Source: Anseranas semipalmata
Taxonomy: Eukaryota > Chordata > Aves > Anseriformes > Anseranatidae
Direction of reading: 5' to 3'
Assembly (NCBI GenBank): GCA_013399115.1
Contig: VXAA01007253.1
Span: 1-64,000, forward strand
DNA length: 64,000 nt
Shown: positions 24,101 to 39,100 of the stretch, one piece after another
Layout: each line of letters opens with the position of its first letter
Position numbering within the stretch: the stretch's first letter is position 1
Position numbers and translations under genes: made by a program
The notes under the pieces: model-generated
Told to the model about the DNA's origin: nothing
Seen by the model: only the letters and a program-made list of their open reading frames with translations
The model's database searches: none

Positions 24101-27100
24101 ATGTCATACCTTGTGAGGTCACAGCAACTTGACCACAAGTGAGAGCTCCATTTAAAAACCTGTATTCCCCCTCTCCATCATTTACTTTTTATAAACAATT
24201 GCTTTATTTAAAAAAAAAAAAAAAAAAAGTATCATCAAGCTTCATAAGTTTTTGGTAGAAAAGCTTTGCTTGTATTTTACAAAATAATTAGTGTTTATTT
24301 CATTTTGCCCCTCCTCTCAACCTATTTCATTAATTAAATTCCTCTTCCATCCCTCCCACTGCCCAGTTTCTTTTTACCCTTCCTCCTCCAACCCTGGGTA
24401 CGTCATTATTTACATTCTACCATTCTGATACACATGTTTACATATTCAGTTACCTCTCTTTCCACTTCCTAACACCTAGATTTACTTTTCAGCTGCCTCA
24501 TTGCTGTCTCCTTTAGACTTCCTTCCCTCTTTAAGTTGCTTTGGACTGTTACTGCTTTCTTCTCCCTTTGTCTATAGGTAAACAAAAGCTTCCAAATGCA
24601 GCAGCTAAACTGCCTTCTTCTTACTCATTTTCAACTGCTTTTTCAGGTTTCCAAGGTTTCTCTGTGCTACACATAATAGGTGCCACAGTGACAATTCACT
24701 TTGCCAGTGCTCTGCAGACCACAGTTTTGGAAGAACTGTGACACCTCTGACGCAAATCATTTTAAATATTATTAATATTTCTTTGAATAAAAAAAAAAAA
24801 TCTTTTATTCACAACATGAAGTGAAACCTATCCAGTTCCTTTGAAAAATCTTTAGAACTGAAAGAGTGTTTAAAAACTGTTTTTTAAGAGAGAAACTCCT
24901 ACTGTTTCATAATTCCTGTTTTGTTTTCTGTTTTTTGGTTTTTTTGTAGTGTAAGTCATGGAGCTGAGTAAGATTCCTTCAGGGACAATATGGATTAATA
25001 ATAGATGCAGAAGAAGAGCAGAGCTAGTGAGTGCTCACAGAACTTGTTAGTGTACTCTTCTGGTTTTGTATAGTTAGACATATTCATCAAGTGTACATGT
25101 TACTGGTTTAAATGCAATTAAACTGCAATTTTGGAAGAAAAAGGAAGTGTTTACCATAAATAAGTGTATAAGGGAAAGGACAGAGCAGATACCATCCCTT
25201 TAGAAACCAGAATTTCTTTTTCAGAGTTTGAATATCTTAAATTCAGCAGCCTGGACTTTGTACCAGCTATGTGAATAGACTGAGTTCTCCTGACTTACAG
25301 TTTTTTGATATTGCATGAAGGAACAATATATAAGAAAAATACCAGGCTGGAAGGTGAACTGGTTTTCACACAACAGGAAGAGATAAGGGGAATATAGCAA
25401 GTATGAAATTGTGATTTTGGAAAGAAATTTCAGAGAACTGAAAGCACAAGTGAAAAATAATATTAGGTTCTTGAAGATATATATGAAAATAAACCACAGC
25501 AAGGAGGACCAGCCCATGGCACAGTATGAGTGAAGCTCTACTTGGTATCATTACATAGATTCACTCAGTAGGTTTGACTGAAGTAGTGGAAGCCAAGAAA
25601 AGTCAATCTACTGAAATCTGTGGGTTTCACTCTGGCCTCTACAGTCCTTCTGATCCTTTTTGCTTTCATCCAGGCTGAGAATCCTCCCCATTTCACTGAA
25701 CAGTACAGTCTCCCATTTTTCTGAGAATCTGTGACTTTACTCACCCCCCCTCCCCCACAGATTTTTTTTAGCTAGTTGCAACTATGCATCTTACCTGCAC
25801 TCTGAAAGAAAGCCTGCCTTAAACCAATAAAATTTATAGAGCTTCTGCACGCTTCCTGTAATGGGCAGGAGCAAAGCCCTCTGTGTGTATTAGTGCTAAT
25901 GGAAAGGCAATGGATTGAGGAGAGGCTCAGGAACTCTGGGACCATTAGGGTAATTGCAAGCAGTGAAAACACACACAGAGCTAAAAAAATAAGGCAAAAT
26001 TATTTACTTTTGTTTATTTAAGCTGTGCATAGGGAATATGAAGCTTTTTCATGCAAATTATTTACAGCCTAAATAAGCATAAGGCACATTCATCATCAAA
26101 GCACAGGTCCAAATTTTATTAGTTAATGTTCAGACCTCACAGCTAGTCATAATATCTCCTAACAGAACATTTTCAAAGGTAAACTCTACCCTCACGGAGC
26201 CTGCCATCACTGAGTTTTAATGATGAAGTATTTACTATGTATTTAAGTATAAAATTAAGGACACAATTAAGTACTTACTATGTGTTGAACTAGTGCTTTA
26301 CCATTTTTCTGTACCTGTGATGAAGGTAGAGAAACTCCTGTTGACAGGAGTTTTTATCAGTTCAGGATACTAACTACAAAGAATTAAACATCACCAGACT
26401 ATTGGTCAAATGTTTGAAAGCAAGAAATCTCCCATTGCTTTAATTTCCTTCAAATACATAATATTTTCCTCTGGGGAAGTAACTTATGTTTTATCATAAT
26501 GATTTCTATTTGCTTCTGGAGCTTGAGTCATGCTCTTCAATTATTTTCAGTTGATTGTGTAATTATTAGTGAGAATGGGGTTTGGCTAGTCTTTATTCAG
26601 TTTGTTTTTTTAATAAAAATTTCTGCTTACCTTCAGGTGAAGTACCTGGCTTTTGAGAAAACGCAGAGCTTATTTTACTCTTCTTGCTGCCGTCGCTGTT
26701 GACAGACAAGGTGGACTGAATTTTTCTGTGCATTTTTTCTGAAACAGGAGCTGAAAGTTTTCTGTTGTCTGCAGATGCATGCTTGACCCCATTGTGAATT
26801 CCACTTCCATTACTCAGGCCCACATGGCCATTTTGTACTTTGCCGCTTTCTTCCTCACCTCTTTCCAGTGCTGAAGTATTCGGCTGAGGCAAACGTTGAG
26901 GTTGTGCTTAACGTGAAGGAGAAAGAAAATGTTAATTAAAACTGTAAATTGATAACCGAACACTTTAGGCAAGACTGGGTTGGCAACTTTCTTTGTTCCT
27001 TCTCTTGATCAGAGAACAGGCTAAATAGTTAACATAGTTAACATCCCCCATCAAAACAAGAAAGCAAAAAATATCTTTAGATAAAAATAATTACAATTAA

Positions 27101-30100
27101 GCTATTAAATCTAATTATTATTACATTATTACATTATTAAATTATTTATTTATTTATTTATTTATTTTTAAAGTGCCTTATGTCTAGATGAGGCCTAGAA
27201 TCCCCATTCGGCACTGCACTGTTTTGTAGTTCTCTGTGAACTGGGCAGAGAGAACAAGGCAAGCAATGGGAAGAAGTAAAAAGTCAGGAATGGGAGAAAA
27301 AAGAATTAAAACTGAGGTAAGACTGTGTTAAAGCAAGCCAGACAAAAAACTGGCCAAACACAAATGAAAAGCAGAAAAAAAATGTGGAAAAGAGACTGCA
27401 GTAAGAGAGGTGAAACTGCAGGTTAACCAACCTGCCAGTCTTCAGAAAATAACCGCAGTGACAAGGTAGGCCCACCCCAAGGCAGCCACCAGAGGACTGA
27501 TATATTAGATATGAATAGGAGCACTCAGGTAACTAGCACCAGTTTGAGCTTAAACTCATGGACTGCTGGGAAGAACAAAAACAGTCAAAATCCTCAGGAA
27601 GTGAAGGAGGTAATCCAGTGAACAGGAGAAACACGTATTCAACAAGCAGACAGCTGTGGCAAGCCAGAGTCCCCCATCGTATTTAACAATTCAAAATCAC
27701 AGTGTTAGAAAATGTTTGTAATGCACTTGTTAGGGTTTTAATGACAGCAAACTGAAATGGTCAGAGGAAAAAATACAAAACCTGTCAAGGCAGGAATCTG
27801 CAGTGGCCTGGTTAAGACTTCAAGAGTGTATGTTATAAATCCATTCTAATGAGAGATCATGAAACTTGATCATTCCTTGTTGAGCTACAGTATCATAAAA
27901 GAGCTTACCTTTAATAACATGCAAACTAATTTCTGTATTTAAAGTCTATATATCTAAAGAAAAGAAAAGACACTTTTTTTTGTGAAGCTTTCTAAGAAAA
28001 ACACTGTTTTCCAATTAAGAATTTTTATTAAAAACAAACAAACATACAAAAAAAAAAAAACAGAACAAAAAAAAACGCTGACAGTTCTGAAACTAATTAA
28101 ACTATAAAGATAGTAACACAACAAAATTTCATAATCATAAAGCATAAAGCCCAATCACCTCTCCTAATCAAAATACTACGTTATCATGCTTGGACATAAA
28201 GAGGTTTTCAAGCAGGTCTCTCTTCAACTATTTATAAATTTAATGTCAAGGAAAAAGCCCTTGTTTTCTCTTTAAAGAGTTTTACTGAACTCTCAACTGT
28301 AGAGAGATTAGACAGCACCAGTCGTAAAGGAAAACAGTGCTCAGGACTGCAGTTCACTGTCTTTTCAAAGGATTCATATCAGTTTTCTGATGATTTCACA
28401 GTATGGCTTTGTATGTAGATTACATTACATAAAAGATAAAAATATGTGTAGATAATTATAGTTAGCTTCCTCTAAAAGAAACAGCTACACTGTTCACTTC
28501 AGACATGTGATTAAATTTTTGGACAAATACTGCCAGGACACACAGACCAGCACAGTCTCTAAATGGACTCTCAATTCTGAATTTGCGTAATAAAGCCTCA
28601 ACACTTCCCTTTTATCGGGGATACTGATAACACTGTCAGATTGCTTCCTCCACCTATCATCAACTTGTCCAGATTAAACTTTAGATGAATCTTAAACTAA
28701 ATCTTGGTCACATTCACAGGCAAACAGAGATATTTTCATAACAGAGTTTAAATACTGGGGAAAAAAAAAAAAAAGTTGATTTTTTTACTTTCCATTGGAC
28801 ATTGTTAGTCACAGCAACAAAGATTTTGAGAAGATACCCTACAACGCCCACATCAGTCTTGGTCAAAGTAACCCTAACTGTAAACCTGCTTTACAAAAGT
28901 GAAAATTTTCTGTTGCAGGAAAGAAAGGAAGGGCTCGGGAGAACATTTATGCTATTAGCCTCCCCAGAGATGTGACAGTGGCAAAGATGATTCCCTTCCA
29001 TTACCAGCAGTAACTGCTTATGAGCTTCCAGACCAACAGAGCAAGAGCACAAAGCTATCCTGACACTTGAACTAACTTGCCCAAAAATGTTTTCAACAGC
29101 AATACTGAAGCTGCTGCTCCTCTCAGTTTCGCATTAGTGCTTGAAAAACATATGAACAGAAGCATGAGCAAGGCACTTTCTTGATTCTGGAATTCAATTC
29201 GTAGCATATATTTTGTTGATTTTTCTAGACTACCATGCGAGCCCCAAAAGAAGTTTTTTTAGAGAGTTTTCTCCTACATGAAACAGGAGGAGATTTACAA
29301 ATATAATACCAGTACTGTTTTCTGTTGGATTCTCCATGTATGGGCAAAACAAATTTTGCTAAAAAACTAACCAAAAGGTATTTCTTCCATTTTAAAAATC
29401 TCAGTGTAGACCTAACTACAGTCAAAAATAAAATCAATAGCAACATCAGGAACCAAACTTCGTACTCCCTAAAATTCAGCGTTCACGCTCATAGTTCCCC
29501 ATAGCTTTATTCTCACTATCCCACTCAAATGTAAATGTTATTATGGACCAGAGTTTTTTGTGTTCCATTTAAAGATGTTTTCCTCACACTGCAATTCGTA
29601 TGATTCCCAGCTGTGGAGTGGTACAGTACCACCAATGGCCTAGAAGTACTGGGGAGTGATTAACCTTCCTCAATAAGCAATAGACTATACTAAAAATTCT
29701 GTATGTTTGGATATGCAAGTTTCTAAAGCTGACAGTTATGACCTTTTTCAAGCTAGCTACATTGGTGCTAGCAATTTGCAATTGTTCGTATATTTTTGGT
29801 GCTTTAAAGGACATAAAACAATTAGAGAGTGTCCAAAGGAGGGCAACAATGATGGTGAAGGGTCTAGAGGGCAAGGTGTATGAGGAGCAGCTCAAGTCGC
29901 TTGGTTTGTTCAGCCCATAGAAGAGGAGGCTGAGGGGAGGCCTCATGGCGGCCTGCAGCTTCCTCACGAGGGGAGCGGAGGGGCAGGCGCTGAGCTCTGC
30001 TCTCTGGTGACAGTGACAGGACCCGAGGGAACGGCATGGAGCTGTGGCAGGGGAGGTTCAGGCTGGGTGTTAGGAAAAGGTTCTTCACCGAGAGGGTGGT

Positions 30101-33100
30101 CGGGCACTGGAACAGGCTCCCCAGGGAAGCGGTCATGGCACTGACCCTGCCGGAGTTCAAGAAGCGTTTGGACAATGCTCTCAGACACATGGTCTGATTT
30201 TTGGGTGGTCCTGTGCAGACCCAGGAGTTGGACTTAGTGATCCTTGCCAACTCAGCATATTTCGTGATTCAGTTCTATGACAAATTATCCAAAATTCAAT
30301 CTTCAAAATTACGAGCTTTTCCTTCAAATTGTGGGTAAATGGTAATATGGTTTTGCTTTTATTATTTTATCTAAGGTGATTTTTTTTTTTTTTATAATCC
30401 TGTTTCCAAAGTACTCTTACTTCAATCTTTTAGCATTACCATACAACTTTTTAGCTGACTGGCTTTACAGTATTCACATGTGATACACAGGTCAAATCAA
30501 AATGGAATAAAACCCCAAATGGATTAGTTATCTCAATTTAAATTTATTTTAACTTTATTGATAATTTTGCACTAGGGAGACTTGAATCTTATGGTTAAAA
30601 CACACTTGAAACCAATTAGGAACCATATGACCGCATTCTAGCATAAAGAACAAAAGCAATTGACAGTTCCAAGATTAAGCCACAACGACTCAGTTTAAAA
30701 CAGAAATATTTTTACCTTATTTTTTAAAGGTTGTGTATATCTTAAAAAAAAAAAAAAAAAGAAGAAGTGTAATATGGGGAACGACACAATGCTTCTTAAA
30801 ACACAGTGATACCCAGGGACTCTCACTCTCTCTTTAATGATCCACTGCTCTCATTCAGCTGTCTTTCTTTTTTCAAATCTTTACATATGTGACAGCTCTC
30901 AAAAGTAGACCATAGACCATCTGGCATTTTCAGAGGTGTAACTTGTGCAAATTCAGCTCTACTGGGAACACAATGCTATCTTCTGCCTGCGTTATAAAAG
31001 ATACAATAGAATGTAGAACTTATGAGTTGTTTTGAATTATTCATTTTTTGCCTGTATATTCAAGAAATTTTACAAACTCTGCATTTTGTACTACATAATC
31101 ACATGCGTTAAAGGTACAAAGAAACTTTTTGACACCTCTTTTCTACAGAAAGATGGCATTTTGTTTGATATGTGAACATTCAGCGCCTGTTATATCATTC
31201 TAAACAGGCCGTGTGCTGCTACAAAAGATCCCATTTTGCACTCTATGTATGAGCAAAAATTTTATTCTTGATATTCAGAAACTAATGCAATACACATCAA
31301 AATTTCAAATATGAGTTGTATGAACATTCAGCATCTTCAAATCAGGATGGCATTGGTCACTTACTATATGTCAATTTTTTTTTTAAATCATTCCTCACAA
31401 AACATAGAAATATTGTCAGTTTAAACATCCACAATGAATAGTTCCAAATGTCCTAAGAAATACTGTGCTTTTTAGGTTAATATGTTTTTAATCTTTAGCA
31501 AAACCAGTACATTTAAGTCAATATTTTATACAGTACTAACACTAGTGGATTTTCAATAAGAATGATAAATATTGGATTAATGATTCAATAGAGTGAATCT
31601 TTTTTGATAGAAAACTAGCAGATAATGTAGCTAGTAATAACTATACATGAATCTGCTGCCTGTGGAAAAGCAATAAAAAGGCAATATATTGCTATAGCAT
31701 ATAATCTATTAACGTGTTTCACTGCTTCCTTGTCATTGGTTTCCTTGCAAAGTGGGCCTTAATACAATAACTTCTGCTGTTATTTAACTGGCTTTACATA
31801 ATAATTTAATTGTAAGGTTACTATCTGGTGAATAAATATTCAAGAACTAAACATTTGCTATGATTCTGATGGTTTTGGATGAAGTAACTATGCATATCCT
31901 CATTCGGACAGTAAAATTCATAGCACGTATATATATATATGCACACTGACAATACATTGTTTACACCTCTACAAAATAATAGCTTTCTTATGAGAAAAAT
32001 CCTGATGTATGCATTTAACAGAAAAATGTATGTAAACACAAGGAAATGCTCTACAAAAAGAGGACAGTTTAAGCTATCATTAGAGATTTTAGACGAAACA
32101 CAAAAACAAACATCCACAGAATACAGGCTCCTCAGAGTCAAAGTAAATCAAAAGAAAACATCAGGAGGGAGAGAAAAATTGAGACAGCTAATTAGTAGCC
32201 TAATCACATCAAAAGCAATTCCAAGGCAGCTGATACAGATGCCTGTGGAGTTTGATAGGCTGGCCAATGTCACCGATGCAAAAAAAAATACTTACCAGTT
32301 ACAGCCTGGGTTGTCTGACTACATACCTAGAGAGGTAAGAGAGCTGTTTTTATGACACATTAGTTCATCACATCAGATCAGGCCATAGAAGCAATATTTT
32401 TGCAGGTGGACTAGGGTGGAATAAAAATGCACAACTGCTGGGTGTAAAAAAATATAACCTTTGGCATTTTCAAATATTGAGAAAATACAGAATAGTATTT
32501 CAGTTCAGAATATGCTTGACACGTCTCCGCCTCCCAAAAAAGTTGCAACAACAATAAGTGGATGAGCTTTTTTTAGGAAACAGAGAGGTCCTGCTTTGGT
32601 CCACTAATGTTGAAAACCAAGATCTACATGTTAATTTGAGCTTGGGAAATTGTTTGATATCAGTGGTAGCTGCTTCTACTCACTCTGCATGGATCACACT
32701 GAAGAGACCACATGCAAGGAAGGTAAGAATCAGGCCTCTGTTTCTTATCAGTACTTCTTCATAACACAAACCCAGGCTTGAGGGGAAAAATAAAGCAAGT
32801 GACAGATAGTCATGGATTGTACAGTAAAACCAGGAGCTGCTTGTATTCTAGAGTAAAATTAAGGTGATTCCACATTGCTTCTGGAAAAGACATAAATTCC
32901 TGAGATATAAAAGGCAACATTTCAAACTGACTAGCAAAAACTCTTACCTTTTCAAAAACATTACAAATTGTATGCATTTATATGCTCAATAAGCATAAAA
33001 TTTCAGTGAAGCTGGAAGAACTCAAATCTCTCTCCCTCCCCACATTTTAACTAAAATCCTGAATAGTCTCTATGTGGATCTTCAAACTACATCAATAGTT

Positions 33101-36100
33101 TCCTCTGCCTAGCTATCCAGAATATTAACATTCAGATTACAAGATGTACCTCTGAGTCAACCTGTGAAGTGGCTTTTGTCAGCAATTATTTTTGAATATT
33201 TTCTAGGACATAAATAGCATATACTGCAGCTTCCATATCATAGAAAGCATACATTAACTAAATAACAAGGCACCATCAAGGTACAACCTATCTTTTAAAA
33301 TCAATTTTTTACACTGAATTTTTTATACCATGCTGACTTTAGAAGGAAAACAAAGTTCCAACTAACAGCATCAACCACCTTTTTAGAATTGCTTCTTGTA
33401 AGACATGAGGACATCTTCAAAATGAATACAATAAATTATTATGAAACAGGATGTCCTTTGTAAAGAAAATACTGTAGTAAAATTGCTGGTATGAGTTTTA
33501 CAAGACCCATACTGAGAACACTTTGTTAAAATATGTCTGAGAACACACCCAGGGAGCACCAGGTATAACAGAAATGGGGCTGGCAGGGGACAAAGGGAAA
33601 AGACATTTTATCCGACTCTCAGTCCGTGAAGGGCTGACAAGAATGGCAAATACGTGTGTGCATGTGTGTTTATGGGTTGAGAGGGCGACACAAGTGCACA
33701 AGAAGGTGCCAAGAGTACTCTTAAATCTGTGCAAAGACACCTGCAGTGCCTTCCTCTGGAAGCACTGCAGGACCTTACACATTGTTTGAAGGGTTGCAGA
33801 AATTGTTTAAAGATGTCTTTGACATACCCCAAAAGAAGCATTTACCACAGGGAAGCATGAAAAGGGCTGGTAGCCAGAGGTTTACAACATTGATAGGCAT
33901 TCCCGCTGAACACGTGGAGTGAATTTCTGTATTTATAAATCCTCTTCCCTGAAGTGTTTTTTTCAAAACGAAGAAATGCCTGCTAATTTTTTTAATGACA
34001 GCAACACCAAATTTTTAATCATTGCTGGATTGATTAAAGCCTTAACTTTTTTCAGTTACCTGTCTTTTAGCAGTTATCTCAAAATCCAAATATCCTTTTG
34101 TTTTCTAATTACCATTAACAAATTCTCCTTCTTTATCATACACCAATCTTGCCATCATTAGCAGTGTTTTTTGTGAGACTGAAAATATTGGCATCCATAA
34201 TAAACTTTGCAGATAATATGGAAATTCTTTCTAGAACACAATATAGTTAGAAATAAAAATGATTCACATAATGCGGTGATTGTTAAGCCACATCTACATA
34301 ATGTGGTATACAGCTCTTTCTGCAGAATACAGTTTTTCATTTCTTGAGAACAAACAGCTGCAGCTTGCCATAAAAAAAAAAAAAAAAAATCCATGAGAAG
34401 AGCCAATATATGAAACAGTACATTGTAGGTAACAAGCATTCAGACTTCTGGGGAATAAATTTCTATATAAAGCTGTGTTCAAAAGAGGGAAATTTTACTC
34501 CAAGTTTTCCACTTGCAACATTTATCTACCTTTTTTTTTTTTNNNNNNNNNNNNNNNNNNNNNNNNNTTTTTACCTCATATATTCTGCTAGAGGACTGGA
34601 AAAGAACTTCAGTGTATTTGCTTTTATGTTTCACAGCACTACAACTACTTACAGTAGTGGCAGTCATTGCAGAAGCATGTGCAATGCCAGATTAATTTAT
34701 GACCACCATTCCAGCATTCCATGTGGATACTGATGGTCATTCACACATTAATCAATGACTTCTGAAGGTGATTTTTTTGTATTTAACGTGAAATGCTTAG
34801 TTATTTCTCCCTATGTTTTCCACATAGCTTACTCATTGAGAGGCATAGTGATCTACCTGTTTTTTGTTGTTGTTCTTGTTAAATTTTGCTTTATAATGCA
34901 CAGTGGCTTGTAGAAATTGGATATGAAAACAAAATAATACACAAATTAAGAATCAGAGAATTAGGCTTGTTGTTAATTTCTGAAGTGGTGAAAGTGATCT
35001 ATTACTAGACCATAAATAATTGGTCATTTAATAAATGTGAAGACAGTCCCCAGAATGGTAAAGAATACAAAGGGGTGCAAAACCAACACAATCCCATCTC
35101 ACTGAGGAACAGCATGGTTTGCTTCTGGAGCTCTAGTTTTAAAAGGAAGGTTAATTAACCACTAGATGCAAAAACTAATCCAAGCTGTTTGCATGATGAT
35201 TACAGCATTTGCGCAATTTGTACATATTATAACATATGTTTATACCACTGCATAAAGACACATTGGAGTCCCATGAAACTAATACATTAAATCAATCATT
35301 TGGAAGAGTTTTGATGCCTCTCACCATTGTGTTACTTGTTCCCAAATCAAATAAACTTCAAAGAGAAGCTACAAACAACAGGATATCTCTTGCTGGGTAT
35401 TGCCTCATAAGCGACACAACAGGATGTACCGGACAGGAGAGATAACCTCAATGTCATTAACACCCACAACCTGTGCAAGTGCACAAACAGGTCCTCTTGT
35501 CTCCTCTACCTTCTACTCCCTTCCTCAAAAGCCCAACAATCATGGACAAACTAGTCACTGTTGCACTGCAGGAAAGAACATGAAATGGTGAGGGAAATAG
35601 CAGTCCTGGATTCTCAGCCTAGCCCGTTCACCACTCACCTTTGAGTGAGAAAACAGCCAAAGGTCAGGTTTATTCACCACCTATTCTATATGCTGGGTTT
35701 TCAGATTATGAGATTTCAGTATTTTTTTAAACTCAGATAAATATATACAGAAAGTGGCTGTACTTGTTTCTTAAAAGGGCATAAAGGCAAATGCTTGAAA
35801 TGATCAATTCCCTTAACATTCACTGATCCCTTGATTTCTAGTTCTCCACTCACATAACAGACAGAATTTCTGAAGACTCCAAAAAGTGTTCCACCTCACA
35901 TATCGGTCTGCCCCCCTGTTCTTATTGCTTTGTCTTTCATCATCTCTATAATTCTAAGTATTACACAATGCTGCTATTAACAAAATTAACAATATGCAGA
36001 AAGAAAGAAATAGCAGTAAAAACAGACAGACAGCAACAAAGAATGAGACATGTAAAAAGGTAGTGGGGAAAAAAAAAAAGCCGAAGATTGGTACGAAAAT

Positions 36101-39100
36101 AGTAATACATAAATAGTTATCTGAGTTTCTGACTCCTTTGCTACACTCATTTTCTCTCTGCTATTCTTTCTAGCAATCTAGAGCTGATGTTAGGTTTGGC
36201 ATCAGCTATCAAGTACCAGAAAACCAAAGGAAGAAAAAGGTAAAGCACAGCTCCAAGGAAAACGGAACAGGACAAGCAAATGGGTAGTAACCACGAGGAA
36301 CAAGCTAAAACTTGGGATTTTACATTATTAAAACAATAGTAGGGCAAAAATATCAAAAGAAAAAGGAGCAGATAGTAACCACCCACAAGAAGACTGCATT
36401 GGAGGGGAAGGAGATAGAGAAGGGAAAAATACACATTGAGCTGAGCCACTTCAGTCAGTGAGGGCAGAAAAGGAATAGGGAAGAAGAAAAAAATATTCAC
36501 AAGTAAAATCCACTACAGCTGAAGCATTTGCTACAAATTTGAGAAGTAAGGAAAGAATTAAATGATAAACCATTCATTGCTAAGCAATGAAATAAAATGA
36601 AGATAAACATGTTGTATTTACACACTAACCTAGAGCTGAAGCAACAGTCCCCCTTCTGCTCAAGCTCAGAGAGGCTCCAGAAGCCCAGGCCAAAAATTAG
36701 CTACATTCAGCAATAGTAGAATGGTGGAAAATGGAAATTCTGTGTCAGAAAGTAGGGATTAGACATGAGGTCCATAGCAAAACCTAGTTTGTCATTACTA
36801 CAAAGTGGTTGATTAATACAGTGACTGTCAGCAGGAGAAAAAAAGGAGAAACATAATAGAGAGTGCAGCAAATATCCATCGGCTGAAAAAAAGAAAAAAG
36901 AAAAAAGAAAGAAGAAAGAGAAGCAATATGTATCTGCACAGACATGAAAGACATTGAGAAGGGTGAGTCTCTTCTGCTACTGATGTCCTCTAGCTACAGG
37001 CACTCCCTCTGGGTGAGCAGGGCCTAGGAGATGGGCACAGGACCCCCTTCACCCATCCCAGCTGGCTGCTGTACCCATGGGTGGGATTGGCAGGGCCAAG
37101 GAGCAAAGGCTGCACCTCTGCAGCCTTCCTGTGCCCCACAGGCAGTTTGACTTTGTTTTACACTGACACAGCTAAAACAGTAGTTTCATATGCTGACGGG
37201 AAAAGCAATGTCATCTTTCAGAGTGTAAAAATTTATCTTCTGAGAGATTTGTATGTTCAGTTCAAAGCTGAATGTGCTTAACATGTAATTAATGTCACCG
37301 ATACTTAGCACAAAGGAAAACGTTTTTTATTTACTCCTTATTTATTATATTCTACCAAAATGATCTAGGAAGTCCTCTTTCTGACTCAGCTGGACAATAA
37401 CCACTCATCCTGGCCAATCTTTCTTATATGATATTGATTAGATGAATTCAAGAAAGAAAGAAAAAAAAAGCTACATGTGTTTTTGCCTGCTGCTCATGCA
37501 CACATTCTTTACAGAAGTGCAAAAGTCAGATTGCTGACCATGTCTGGTGAAGACTGAACTTCCTGTAAAAACGATGTGCCTAGTTTCCTGAAAGGAAGCA
37601 AAGCATAAGCTGCTCAAACAATTCACAAGAAAACTCTGATATCTGATCCACACTGTTACAAATCTGTACTGCTAGAAAAATACAGTGTCACATCAGTGAC
37701 CAACAGTGATGAGCACAAAAATTAAGAGAAACAATTGCATTAAGGCAAAGGAGAAAGTACCAGATCGCTTGAAGGAATAGGTAAATTGTCTTAACAGGCT
37801 GAAATTACCTGTACAACTTTTTTTCTTTCACGTTCTAAAATTCTAATTCTCCTCTCTGTTCATGAAAACAGATATAAATCTTCATGAAATTATTATGCTC
37901 AAATCATTTCAATATAGTAAAGGCCAGTAGCAGTTGCAAGTCCTTATACTGCAAAATTGATTAAATAGCAGCAGAATACTGGTTTTTATTTCTAACATAC
38001 AGAAAGGAAGTTTTCTTATTTCAACATGTTCGAAAGCATTCAGCACACGTGCAATAATTTTCATTCTCTATTAAAAATCATAAAAATACTTCTTTCGACT
38101 TATAAAACTACATAATTTGGCCCACTGAAGTATATTTAGTTTAGAAATACTCCTATAGCATTTAAATTTGAATGAGGCCCATGATTTGCATCAGTGTCCA
38201 AAAAAAGTTTTGTTTTGTCTTTTATTTAAAAGACATATTTCCATTTATTTTGGGGAAAAAGAAAATTCTTCTGTACATTAATCACAATTACTTTTTTTAA
38301 ATGGAGTACAGATACAGCAGTGAAAGCTGTGCTATGTCAACATTGTTCACTATATTGAAAAATATCCACTTTTACATTTAAAAAACTCTTGGTTATAAGG
38401 TTTTGCAAATAAGCTGAAGGGTTTCATGGGAAAGAAACAGTATTTTAAGTGAAAACATTACAATTTACATCTACGTTCATATTTTTTGTCCTTTCACAAT
38501 TCAAGAGCTTTAGTAAGTCACAGCTGAAGCAGGAACCCTCTCCTGCCCCCAAGGATCAAAAGTACAGCAGCAACCCTCATCTAGCAGCAAAGACAGCAAC
38601 TATATCACATGCAAACAACCTTCCTTTGCTGCTTATAAAAAAAGCCTTCAGTCCCACAAAAGCATTCATGTCATCATCAGCAACAGCAGCTAGCGATCAG
38701 CGAGCCAAACTGCTGCCTCTGTCCCTTTGTGCTGTGCAGCTGTTTCGTACTGAGGAAACATCTCAGCCTCCCTTCTTGCATTTCTTGGCCCCAAGCAGAA
38801 AAGCTCTTAGGAAACCATTCAAACTGCCAAAAGGACACAACTGCAGAGTTTTTGACACATCCTTAACCACTCTACTAAAGTTTCATGCCATCTGCCATTT
38901 TATTTGCACTGCTGCCACAGCCCTGCCACTTGGAATTAATTCCAGCACCCTTTTCTTTATTGTTCCTTCAGCATAACTAGTTACATTTTATCGTGCCATA
39001 TCATTTTCTTAGGCTGCTGGAATTAACAACACATGATGGGAACTTCTCCCTACCACCTTATACTTAATTAGTGTCCTGCTTATTTAGACAGAATTCCTGG

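Larger units (their letters stand above)
15129..26630 (-). other. MDFIC: MDFIC intron 3
   Basis: 11.5 kb between exons 3 and 4 with GT-AG ends. It holds two CR1 fragments, a long GA-rich tract with a gap, the I-mfa-like segment at 21.5 kb and a perfect 22-bp palindrome at 26332. Apart from these I see no supported gene; it is otherwise ordinary AT-rich DNA. Confidence 0.9.

Noticed and set aside
26593..26630. Continuation of the exon 3 frame past 26631 as a longer MDFIC exon (intron retention)
   Set aside because: The donor is near consensus, and the next residues do not match the family, whereas splicing to exon 4 restores the known sequence.
29864..30250. 128-codon minus-strand frame
   Set aside because: Antisense shadow of the CR1 fragment at 29.8-30.3 kb.
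31939..32355. 138-codon plus-strand open frame in MDFIC intron 2
   Set aside because: No recognisable domain, antisense within an intron, AT-rich composition like its flanks; length is compatible with chance.
36147..36500. 117-codon minus-strand frame rich in Leu/Phe, looks like a membrane protein
   Set aside because: Hydrophobicity follows from T/C-rich sequence on that strand; no start context, splice context or family match.
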